Assembly (NCBI GenBank): GCA_029961685.1
Contig: JARWKL010000004.1
Coordinates: 20,024,348-20,088,347, forward strand
DNA from: Aristolochia californica
Lineage: Eukaryota; Streptophyta; Magnoliopsida; Piperales; Aristolochiaceae
Length of the DNA stretch: 64,000 bases
Direction: 5' to 3'
Part shown: piece by piece, positions 55,498 through 64,000 of the stretch
How positions within the stretch are numbered: the stretch's first letter is position 1
How the letters are laid out: the number at the start of each line of letters is the position of its first letter
Program-made: the position numbers and the translations under genes
The notes under the pieces: generated by a model
Database searches by the model: none
What the model was told of the DNA's origin: nothing
What the model saw: only the letters and a program-made list of their open reading frames with translations

Positions 55498-56105
55498 TGT
55501 TACAATGTGGGACCCATCATGGTGCTTGAGCAGGAGGGACCCACCGTGAGGACATGGGACACCAAGAAGAGTCCTCACCCAAGCAAGCACGAGTTAAGGA
55601 ATTAAGTAGCACAAGTAGAATTGAGTTAGAAAACTTGAAGATCATGTGGGACCCAAAAATATATCATGAGCTGGCAACCTTATCAAGATGAGCTGGAAGA
55701 TCATGAGGAACCCACAAGGATAAGGCCATGAGTTGGCGTCCTCCCTTGTATTCACGTGAATGAAGAAAGAGTTCTAGTTCAACTCATATTAGTCTTCTAG
55801 TAGATTGGTTTGAATAGACTTATCTTAGAGAGTTAGAGTTGGAATATAATTAGGATTGAAAGACTAATTGTATAAGGACTCTACCTCTTCCTTTACTATA
55901 AATAGAGGTGTTGTAATTCGGAATTAATCAATTTACACATCTCATCCTTGAGTTAATGTCTCTCTCTCTCTCTTTGCTTGGTGCCACCTCTCTTTTCTCT
56001 TTTATTTTTTCTTCTCTCTACCCGAGAGCTCTTTTTCCCTTCTGTTCTTTTTTTATTTCTTCTTTCTCTTGCTTGGAATTATGAAAAATGGATCCTAATG
56101 CTACA
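55498..56105 (+). repeat. 3' LTR of B1
   Basis: TGTTACAATGTGGGACCC...GATCCTAATGCTACA. The last ten bases differ from the 5' LTR end, but the following TAAGT fixes the boundary. Confidence 0.92.
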
Positions 56106-57708
56106 TAAGTGTTGAGCAAACTGATCACTCTTTCCGTGTACATTTTATGATTGCAAACCTGTCTATAATATGGGATAATTTTTTGCCGATAAAGTATAAT
56201 ATGGGATAATTTTGCTGACAAAGTATAATATGGGATAGTGATGCCAACTGGATATAACATTTAAAGACACTAGGTGTATTGGTCTATTTGTGTTTGCAAT
56301 AGGTGCAAGTGTTGTCACCTAAAACTCTATAAAGTTATCCTTGATTACAAGATCCACCATAGAAGCTGAAATAATAACTTTAAAAATGGTCAGAGGAGCC
56401 AAACAACTTATGGATTTATTACCATTGATTCCAAAGACAAGCAACCCTATTTTTTTATCTTGATTAATTGATAACCAATTAAGGATTGCTTGGACTAAAA
56501 ATGAAAGCCTCAATTCCAAGTCTTTTGAAGATAGAGAACTCACATATATAATTGTGAGAAATCTCACTTGGTCGATTGTTTGATTAAAGTATTATAAAGA
56601 AACAAATTTAAAATGCTTCAAAAGGGGTCAAATTAATTAAAGGCAATTAAATGAGTCATTGGTAGCGACAACCCAACATATCTAAGTGGAGGTGGCAAGG
56701 TGAAATTTCAATAGAAATAAAAAGTGGATGGATTGAAACCTGTAATAGTGAGTCTTATTAAGACATTGAGATGCAGAATACCCTTAGTTACACATCAATT
56801 TGAGTGTGACGATGAGGGTAGAGTCTCTAGAGAAGTAGGAACTTTCTTTCAAGCGACACTCATAAGACAAGACAATCGTTGGCGCTAGCCAATTAAATAT
56901 TCAAGTAATTTTACATGTTTACTATTATTAAATAAAACACTTTGGTATGATTATTTTGTATTTGATTACCTAGTTAGGGGAAGGATACTTTTAGAATTTT
57001 AGTTCAATAATATCAAACTTACACTACCTTAACATTCTTTCCCAAATCCATAGCCCAATCGCGTTCTTCTCCTTTGTTAACTGTCATTTAGCAAAGTAGT
57101 AAATTTTAGCTATGAAAAATTAATTCAAATTTGTTTTCAGTTTCTATGTGAAGTTAGAAGAACAAAAGTGATGCCACCCTCATCAAGTGCATCTCTTTTA
57201 CAAAATTTAGGAAAAAAGCACAGTTTTCCCCTCCCCTTCTTTCTAATCTTATTGATAGGTTGATAGTTTTTAATAAATATTTTAATTTTAAAATTTTTTC
57301 TATATTATTCAAGGAGGCGATACCAGGTTGCTGCAAATTAAATGATCTATACAAGTTATTTAATTGGTATAGATAGTAACCCCACATGAGGGCAGCCTCT
57401 CACAGATGATGCAAATCCAACATGCAAAGCATGCCTGCATCAATGGTAACCAAGTGAATGAGTTCCACACCAACTCCCTTACATGATTCATGGGGACTAA
57501 AAACCTATACAACCTGCAAATTCAAACTAGAATATTCCAATTTGGTCCAATTTCCATTCTCTCTAGAAGTTAAATCTTAAAACCAACTTTCACATGCTCT
57601 TTGTTTGTCACTGATGTAATCGGTATTAATACTTAATAAGCATATGGAAAATGCCATACAAAAGTAGCTTTTTGATTGACCATCTCCCCCATCTCATGCG
57701 GCATCAAC
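56106..57708. other. Unique intergenic stretch
   Basis: AT-rich DNA without recognisable genes or transposon domains. The reverse-strand frame 57154-57387 and others are without motif. The part next to 57709 is probably the 3' UTR of the gene that follows on the reverse strand. A short tandem repeat lies at 56168-56243. Confidence 0.45.
56168..56243 (+). repeat. Short tandem repeat, ~29-30 bp x about 2.5
   Basis: TATAATATGGGATAATTTT followed by G-C-rich links GCCGATAAAG and GCTGACAAAG occurs three times in about 76 bp. Confidence 0.8.
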
Positions 57709-58734
57709 TCATCTTTTTGCTTCCATAGGTCCTCGTTTCCCAGGTGGAGCTGTCATCATCTCTGCCTCCAGGGGAAACAGGACCAAATCAATGCTAGTAC
57801 GATTGTTCAGCAATTTCTCTCTTTCACGTACTGTTGTATCACCACGAAGCTGCAGATTTGTCAGCTGTGTTGCCCTCGAGTTAGTCCCAATGTCCAGCCT
57901 GGCCAATGGTGTTGGTGCATCATAGCTTTGAGAATAGGATCTGAAAGCTGGTTGGGGAAACCTGTCAGTCTGCAATGAAGACAGGTTTCTGACATCTCCA
58001 ATTCTCAGATTACGTGCTGGCTGAATGGTTTGTGAGGATCCATATTGCCCGTCACTGACGGGGTAAGTAGAAAGACGGCTGCTTTTGTTCTGTAACCTAT
58101 CGCTTCTTCCCTTTGAGTCTTCTTCATCATTGCTTAAGTTTATGATCAGAGAGGCCTTGGGGAGTGGGTTCTGTCTTTCCCCGAATAACCCCCACAAATA
58201 GCACTTGCCGAAGATCCCTGAATGTCATTTAAATATTAGTGCAGAAACTGTAAGAACTGGGAGCTGGTAGTGATATGGCGTCTGCCAATGTAGAAAGAGT
58301 GCTTACTCCAGTAGCTCTGGGGCAGTTCAAGGGAAGTGAAAATGAGAAGCTCAGTGCGGCCAACTGATGCTCTCAACACCAATTCTCTGGACATAGTTTC
58401 ATCGAGCAGGTCATTGTACAGATTCTCATCCCTAGCACGGAAAGTGGGAATCCCAGATTCAAGGAAAGAACTAGCAAAGAAATACTGTGTGCCCTTCAAT
58501 GAACACAAGCAATGGAAGTACCTTTCAGTTTCTGGAAAGAAATACAGTGAAATGTTGTCATTAGTGGGGGGTGAGATTGCAAAGTTTCTTGGCCATGCGG
58601 CAGCTTTTGGTAGCTTTTCAAAGTGAAGAAATGGCTTTAGAGTAGTGGCCTCTTGAAGTATCCTCGGGCATGCTTTATCTGATAGATGTGCTGCAATTCT
58701 GCCATAGATATCGCCGCTTATTTTGAAACATCCC
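57709..58734 (-). CDS. AIPP2/PAIPP2-like protein, last three exons
   Basis: Reverse-strand exons 58734-58522, 58431-58307 and 58217-57709 join through two GT...AG introns of 90 and 89 bp. The splices restore a continuous frame: ...FFPETE-R-DENLYNDLL and ...ELPQSYW-RIFGKCYLWGLF. The product (about 280 residues visible) has GCFKISGDIYGRIAAHLSDKA, LPKAAAWPRNF, PPTNDNISLYFFPE, GRTELLIFTSLELP and YLWGLF. That is the order seen in the SPOC-like domain of plant PHD proteins of the AIPP2/PAIPP2 type, which act with ASI1/EDM2 in heterochromatin-linked transcript processing. The tail (about 150 residues) is polar and ends GKRGPMEAKR before TGA 57711-57709. The first exon shown begins after an acceptor CTGCAG; the PHD-coding 5' exons are not found. 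Either they lie beyond the transposons to the right or this is a truncated gene. Confidence 0.65.
58218..58306 (-). other. Intron, 89 bp
   Basis: On the reverse strand it begins GTAAGC (58306) and ends CATTCAG (58218). The frame through it would give a stop, whereas splicing keeps the LWGLF motif in frame. Confidence 0.7.
58432..58521 (-). other. Intron, 90 bp
   Basis: On the reverse strand it begins GTACTT (58521) and ends GTGCTAG (58432). Length 90 bp is a multiple of three and the intron has no stop in frame, so an unspliced product would carry about 30 extra residues. Confidence 0.65.
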
Positions 58735-59230
58735 CTGCAGCGACGACGAATTACAACAAGATTACAGTTCATATACAAGATCTATATGCAGTATGTATAA
58801 CAGGAAACCATAAGAAAAAAGTATAAACGAAAAATGTTTTTTGTTTGTGTCAAGATCACAGTTCAAGTACAAGATCTATTTCTTGAAGAGAGATTTTGGG
58901 TGAACAATTGGAGATTGCACTGGTTGGGCACAACGGAACCGTGAATCCTTTCATGATTACTATGAGGATTAATGAATTTTTCAAGTTAGAGTTCTTGAGG
59001 GGTGACTATCACTAGGGGAACATCAATAAATCTTTATGTTATGGTTTTTTTGTTTTATTTTTTACATTTACATTTCTTAATTACATTAACACTTAAATTT
59101 TCAATAAGCACTAAATTCACCCCCACCCCCCCCATCTTGAGACACCACCTCTGCCAACAACTGTAACTCGATCTACCATTTCATATGTTGTTACCTGGTG
59201 AGAAGATTCATGAAAAATCCTGGGAAAATT
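58735..59230. other. Probable intron or upstream sequence, no exon found
   Basis: Contains a short direct repeat (ACAGTTCATATACAAGATCTAT / ACAGTTCAAGTACAAGATCTAT near 58765 and 58859) and a C-rich patch near 59120. I find no coding exon that would extend the AIPP2-like gene. Confidence 0.4.
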
Positions 59231-59234
59231 CATT

Positions 59235-59510
59235 TGGATATGCAAATCACATGATAATTAGATATTTGAAGGAAAGAGAAAGAAAGAGGTTCTTGTACAT
59301 CTAAGGAAGGAAATCTAGTGACTTGAAAAAGTAAGAAACAAAATATAGTAGTAAGATCCAGTGAAGATGTTGAATATAGACCAAGGGTGCACAGAACTTG
59401 TGAGTTGATTTGGGTGACCTCCATTCTTTTCGAGTTTAATGTGGTGATAAAAGTCATATTTTTCATACTATAGTCATGCAAGGGGAGCTAGGGGAATCAA
59501 AATTAGATAT
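59235..59510 (+). pseudogene. Copia RNase H relic
   Basis: Forward text decodes with many errors to NHMIIRYLKERE...RFLYI, then LVT-KSKKQNIVVRSSEDVEY and ELIWVTSILFE. These follow the copia RNase H order (RYLKGTPGKGL, KSKKQxVVxxSSxExEY, ELIW). No LTRs can be assigned. Confidence 0.65.
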
Positions 59511-59559
59511 TTAGAGACTTGGGTGCCAAGCAAGATAAAGGAAGGGAGGAGCCAGCCCA

Positions 59560-60035
59560 GGGATATTTGTGGTATTTTGTGAAAAAAAGTCAAAAAAATT
59601 AGTCAGCTAAAAAGATGTCTTAGTTTCCTCTTAGGAGTTCTAATTTTCTATTTGATATAATCTCTTAGTTAAAGTTTTAGTTAAAGTAGGAGTTTCCTAT
59701 TTGATGTAATGGATAAATTATAAACAGAGGAAGCTTGGTTAGGGGCAAATCAGCCTTAACTCTTTATTCCTTTTCCTCTTTGTTCCACTCTTCCCTCTCA
59801 CTCTACTAGTGCCCTATCTCTCTGTCCCTTCTCTATCCTCCTCTCTCCAAACTTTTCCCTCTTCTCTTTCTTGCACGAACACTCTCATTCTCTCTTTCTC
59901 TCTCCTTCCTTCTTCCCTTCTCTTCCCTTTCCTTCTTCTCTAGATCTACTTTTACCCTTTTCCGAAGCCTCTCAATTTTTCCTTGCACTTTCCTGAAAAG
60001 ATAGAACCTTTCCAATGACGGTTCTATCAAAGTGT
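59560..60035 (+). repeat. Probable 5' LTR end and primer site of G2
   Basis: Contains AAATTATAAACAGAGGAAG (TATA-like, near 59715) and a long CT-rich leader (59760-59945). It ends in GGTTCTATCAAAGTG (about 60021-60035), which is close to the TTGGTATCAGAGCG type of primer site. The left boundary is uncertain. Confidence 0.5.
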
Positions 60036-60068
60036 TATTAAAGTAATCCTTTGTTATCTTCTTCAATC

Positions 60069-61255
60069 ATGGTGAAACATGAGATACATGGAACTAAAAT
60101 AGCAAGAGGAAGCTGCCGCTCACGAGTTCAATTCAGAAAATTGGACAAATCTCTACACACAAGTGGAGAAACTTTGAAATTTGAGAAACAAGATGGATCA
60201 CTTGACATGTCTAGTGCAATCTCTCATGGAAGAGAGGCTTTCAAGACGTTCTTCCCCTTCAATGAATGTTGGACAGGGAAGCCTTGTCCAAATCTATTTT
60301 TGAAATGGTATCCTCCCCGTCACCACCATTATTGCCTACACCAACCATTCCCAACTTATCTCCTTACCAAAATGTTTCTTCGATTCCTAACCTCACACAT
60401 CCTCCTTAACCAAGACACTCCCTCTCCACAAATCTACTCCATTCTCTCAGTCATCACACCCTAATTCCTATCATCTTGACATGTCGCATACCATACCCAA
60501 GGTTGCCCAAACAATTCCACATTTTTCACCTCAATCTCCCATTTGATTCCATTCCATATAGCCTCGTATGGCCATGTTGGATTTTCCTAGGTGCAACGCT
60601 AAAGTGATCCAGACAAATAGGCCTATATGGCTGAGGAATTGTTTGCCTACCACCAAACCAAGGAAGATCAATGGATTTTATTAGTCTCATTTCATCATGA
60701 ATATCATGGTAGAAGGTGGTTCCAATGGCATGAAAAGGACTACTCTCTTGGCAAGTGTTTTTTCAAGCTCTGTATGTTTGTTTTGGACCCACTCAGTATC
60801 AAGACTTCGATTCTCTCTTGACCAAGCTCAAGCAGATAGGCTCTGTCTAGAATATCAAGCTATGTTTGAAAGAATTGCAAATAGAGCTCCATAGTCAGAA
60901 CACATCCGGGTGGGAAGTTTCATTGGAGGACATAAGCCTGATTTGGCGGCGGAAGTGGGAGTATTTCATCCTAAACTCTTATTCAGGTAATTTACCATGC
61001 CACACTTCAGGAAGAAAAATTGTCACTCTAATAGCCTCAACCCAAGGAACCTCCTTTCTGCCATTCCAGTCCCCAACTCCAATAACAACCAACAAAGCTA
61101 CCGTCATTCCCCATGGAGTCCATTATAAAAGCAAGGGTTTGTGCTTTAATTTTTGCGAGAAATTTGTTCCAGGTCATAGGTACAAAACATTTCAAATGTA
61201 CCTTTTCGAGGAGGAGGAGGAGGAGGAGGAAGATCATCACCTCAAATTGTTGTTA
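60069..61255 (+). pseudogene. G2 gag
   Basis: ATG 60069 (MVKHEIHG). Frames broken by shifts give FAYHQTKEDQWILLVSFH, then EYQAMFERIANRAP (frame to 60894), and GLCFNFCEKFVPGHRYK near 61137-61190, the gypsy zinc-knuckle region with the last Cys changed to Tyr. A (GAG)n run at 61207-61232 encodes a stretch of eight or so Glu. Confidence 0.75.
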
Positions 61256-61269
61256 CAGAAGACCACATA

Positions 61270-61368
61270 CTAAACCCTGAAGTATCCTTCCATGCCCTTT
61301 CTAGGACACTCCAATTTCTAACCATGCAACTCAACAATGAGGTCCAAGGTCATATGGTACATATTGTT
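61270..61368 (+). pseudogene. G2 protease start
   Basis: Text encodes NPEVSFHALSRTLQFLTMQL, matching the beginning of the gypsy protease region (ISLHAI...MxL in G1). The DSG active site that should follow is lost: the next 320 bp are unrelated. Confidence 0.55.
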
Positions 61369-61690
61369 AGAAGATGGGGCTCCAGCCCACATGTCAAAGG
61401 AAGAATGCCCAGACGTCCAAGAGGTGACATCTTGGTAAATAAGAAGACTTCTCATAAATATGGCATGAAAGTGTAATTAGTTAAAGAGATATGTCTTTTA
61501 TTTTGTAATAAGGCATGCAATGGTTGGACACTTTAGGAGAGGCTGTATGGGACTTTAGTAAGATGACAATGGAATTTTTCTGTCGATGCAGCACCATATA
61601 AGTGGTAGGTTATTTCAAATGGTGAGCCTCACTCTTTAAGGCAGGATATTTTGCATACGTGGGTACCCTTAGAAGCCAGTCTTCTTCCAA
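61369..61690 (+). other. Insert or decayed segment within G2
   Basis: Begins TGTTAGAAGATGGGGCTCCAGCCCACATG, which is very like the start of a family A LTR (13377). After about 60 bp the similarity fades. It may be an old, divergent A-like LTR in the place of the protease. No target duplication is clear. Confidence 0.4.
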
Positions 61691-61889
61691 ATAGTGGCAC
61701 CAGTAGGAGCACAAGGTGAACAAAATATTCCCCCTCGAATGAAGAACTTATTAACTATTTTCCATGATATTGTCTCAGCAACAATGGCTTACCACCAAAG
61801 AGATATCAAGACCATTGAGTTCAACCAACAAAGTGCCTCCCTACCAGCACATAGACTTACAAGTACTCTCATGTGTTGAAAACTGAGAA

Positions 61890-62450
61890 AGATTAGTCAA
61901 AGAGATGCTTCAAGAAAGGATAATTAATCCAAGCAACAGTCCATACACTTCCCTTATTTTAATAGTTAAGAAAAATTATGGATCTCATAGGTTTAGTGTG
62001 GACAACCAGGCCCTCAAAAACGTCACTTCCAAAGACAAGTATCCCCTTCCCATTATTGATGAATTACTTGATGAATTATGTGGTGCAGAGATTTTCTTCT
62101 AAGCTTGACCTTTCCTCGGGCTACAATCAAATTTGAGTAGCTAATAATGATGATTAGAAAACCGCATTTAGAACACATGATGGACAACATGAGTTTCTTG
62201 TGATGCGTTTTGAACTGATTAATGCACTGACTTCCTTTCAATACTTGATGAATGATGTTTTCTGGCCCTACTTGAGGAAATGTGTACTTATCTTCTTTGA
62301 TGATATACTAGTCTACAAGAAGAGTTTTGAGGATCATCTAGGTCACTTGGATGAAGGGTTAAGATTCTCCAAGTCAAGTCATCAAAGTGTATTTTTTCCT
62401 CAGCTAAAGTTCACTACTTAGAGCATGTGAGCTCCAAAGAAAGGGTGTCA
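61890..62450 (+). pseudogene. G2 reverse transcriptase
   Basis: The frame from 61905 has MLQERIINPSNSPYTSLILIVKK, VDNQALKNVTSKDKYPLPII, and DELLDELCGAEIF, then stops. The frame 62200-62421 has FQYLMNDVFWPYLRKCVLIF and FDDILVYKKSFEDHLGHLDE; the FDD catalytic motif is intact. Confidence 0.82.
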
Positions 62451-63030
62451 ACTGAACATGACAAAATTCAAGCCATGCAAGATACCTCAACCTACCATCC
62501 CAAAACAATTGAGAGGCTTCATGGGATTAACAAGGTATTATAGGAGATTTTTGCAAAACTATGCTACTATTATTAGGTCTTTAAATTTGCTACTTAAAAA
62601 TATACATTCTTATGTCCTCAAATAACTGAATATGAACTTCCTCCCCTTTGAATTATGTGCCTAACTTTTCTAAAAAATTAATTATTGAGTGTGATGCTTT
62701 TGGATTGGGAATTGAAGTTGTTTTGATGCAAGAAGAGCAATTTATTTCCCACTTTAGCTGACCTCTCAAGGGGAGAATGCTCTCTTGGTCCACCTATGGT
62801 AAGGAAATCTCTACCTTGGTACAGTTCAACATTAGAGACCTTACTACATTTGGAAAAAAATTACTTTCTGAACCGACCATTGCTTACATTAAATTTTGCT
62901 TCCAAAGAGAATTAGTACACCATGAGGCAAAGGTGGTTGGTTAAATTGATGAGATATGACTTTGATATTATATACAAAAAACTGAATGGGAATGGTACAG
63001 TTGATAGTCTGCCAAGGAAACATGACCATA
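62451..63030 (+). pseudogene. G2 RNase H region
   Basis: Broken frames give QLRGFMGLTRYYRRFLQNYA near 62505-62570, IIECDAFGLGIEVVLMQEEQ near 62685-62740, and QRWLVKLMRYDFDIIYKKLN from 62928, then DSLPRKHD. Order and motifs are those of gypsy RNase H. Many stops. Confidence 0.8.
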
Positions 63031-64000
63031 CACTTCTTATTCTATGTGCTTCTCTTGTTCCTTTGGTTTTACAAGATATCAAAACTACGTATAGCACTGA
63101 TCCACTACTCCTAGAACAACTTATTAAGGATTGGGAAGACAGTACATTGGCCCCCAACTACAAAAGAGTCAATTCCTTACTCTTCCTCTATAATCGGGTA
63201 GTGGTTCTGTGTACAACAAAGAAATGGTACATGCAATTTTGAGAGAGATGCACAACTTCTCCACAACCAATCATGCAGGTTTCCTAAAAACCTTCCATAG
63301 GGTGAGAAACACTATTTTTTAGCTGGGGCTCAAAGCTAATGTTAAAAACTAAATAGTAGCGTGTGATAAATATTCAAATATGACACAACTACTTCGACGG
63401 GTCTCTTGCAGTATTTGCCCCGTCCAGAAAGAATATGGAAGATGTTTCCATAGATTTTATTGAGGGACTACCACCATCTAAGGGAAAGACAAATAGTCTA
63501 GTACTAATGGATACATTGAGCAAGTATGCTCACTTTTTGTGTCATGCAGCATCCACACACTATCAAAACAATTGTTGAAGTATATGTTATACATGTGGAA
63601 AAATCCATGGCATGGCATAAACTATATTCTTGGATAAGGACTAAATTTTATAAGCTCCTTTTTTAGAGAATATTTTTTTTGAAAGGTACCACCTTGAAGA
63701 TGACCACAACTCACCACCATCAGACGATGACCAAACAAAGGTGGTGAATCATTGATTGGAGATGTACTTGTGAGGGTTTGTCAATAAGAAACCCATTACA
63801 TGGACTTTTTATCTGCCAAGGGCAGTTGAATATTCCTGAAATACCTCCTATCACACTTCCTTCAAGATGTCTCCTTTTAAGGTTGTCTATTGCAGGCCTC
63901 TCCCCACTTTTCTTCCTGTAGGTGAGCACTACAAAGGTCGTTGCTCTAGAAGAAGCCTTTTAAGACTGAGATCAGTCATTAAAGGTCAACAAGCACCAGC
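63031..64000 (+). pseudogene. G2 integrase, heavily decayed
   Basis: MHNFSTTNHAGFLKTFHRVR near 63248-63308 fits the zinc-binding HHCC start. FASRKNMEDVSIDFIEGLPP near 63420-63475 fits the first catalytic Asp region. DTLSKYAHF (about 63505) and further scraps follow. Stops in every frame. Confidence 0.65.

Larger units (their letters stand above)
50229..56105 (+). mobile_element. Complete Ty1/copia element B1
   Basis: 5.88-kb element with 608-bp LTRs (50229-50836 and 55498-56105) and a perfect target duplication TAAGT (50224-50228 and 56106-56110). Primer site TGGTATCAAAGC at 50837; polypurine tract AGCTTGAGGGGGAG before the 3' LTR. Order gag, protease, integrase, reverse transcriptase, RNase H: copia. 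The coding sequence has about eleven stops and at least one frameshift. The LTRs differ at about nine of the first 100 bases by eye, so the insertion is not recent. Confidence 0.95.
59560..64000 (+). mobile_element. Decayed forward Ty3/gypsy element G2 (runs off the right edge)
   Basis: Order along the plus strand: LTR-like end with TATA region, possible degenerate primer site, gag with zinc knuckle, protease start, an unrelated or decayed insert (61369-61690), reverse transcriptase, RNase H, integrase. The proteins resemble plant chromoviruses and G1 but are far more mutated. No 3' LTR is in the window. Confidence 0.82.

Noticed and set aside
58336..58626. 96-residue forward frame over the AIPP2-like exons
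   Set aside because: Antisense shadow of spliced exons on the reverse strand.
59833..60066. Reverse frame rich in Glu, Arg and Lys
   Set aside because: Translated complement of the CT-rich leader of G2; low complexity only.

Overview
This is nuclear DNA of a flowering plant, probably a eudicot. The evidence is the mix of Ty1/copia and Ty3/gypsy (chromovirus) LTR retrotransposons with tRNA-Met-type primer sites, telo-box (AAACCCTAA) motifs, and two exon sets that resemble plant-specific genes. No prokaryotic features, rRNA, tRNA or CRISPR arrays were seen. Almost everything is repetitive or decayed; most short open frames are chance frames in satellite or retrotransposon DNA.

Layout. From 1 to about 34,950 lies one AT-rich satellite array with a monomer of about 179 bp, always in the same orientation. 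It is broken into eight tracts (about 17.7 kb in all) by retrotransposons. The invaders are: a small non-autonomous LTR family, here called A (A1 2862-5307, A2 11177-13819, A3 17900-20642, A4 22714-24634 rearranged, A5 solo LTR 28571-28919); a copia family B (B2 8236-15076, reverse and truncated, with A2 nested in its gag; B3 solo LTR 20682-21244); and a copia family D (31142-33310, plus an LTR piece 21245-21456). Most have readable 5-bp target duplications, so the order of insertion can be followed.

From 34,952 to 38,942 there is a 650-bp near-perfect hairpin, an LTR element of a third small family C (35703-38207) with a nested solo A LTR (37399-37837), and a headless fragment of A. Next come an AT-rich tandem array with a period near 165 bp (39,640-40,960) and a stretch of probable host sequence. 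That stretch holds a first exon resembling a plant DEAH-box helicase that stops just after its Walker A motif (41413-41577), a small fold-back element, and one unidentified open frame (43183-43446).

A reverse-strand chromovirus-type gypsy element with a C-terminal chromodomain (G1, 43472-49462) and a complete but dead copia element with a perfect TAAGT duplication (B1, 50229-56105) follow. The best host gene is a reverse-strand set of three exons (57709-58734) that resembles the AIPP2/PAIPP2 family of PHD-associated proteins. Its upstream exons are not visible; in their place lie a copia relic and a heavily decayed forward gypsy element (G2, about 59,560 to the window end).

The most unusual item is family A. 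It has no gag-pol, but its copies share a duplicated leader of about 187 bp, telo-boxes, a short open frame with a membrane-like segment, a 58-bp minisatellite and a second, internal polypurine-tract-like motif shared with families B and C. The long hairpin at 34,952-35,601 is the second most interesting item. All statements come from reading the sequence by eye; alignments, identities and family names need database confirmation.
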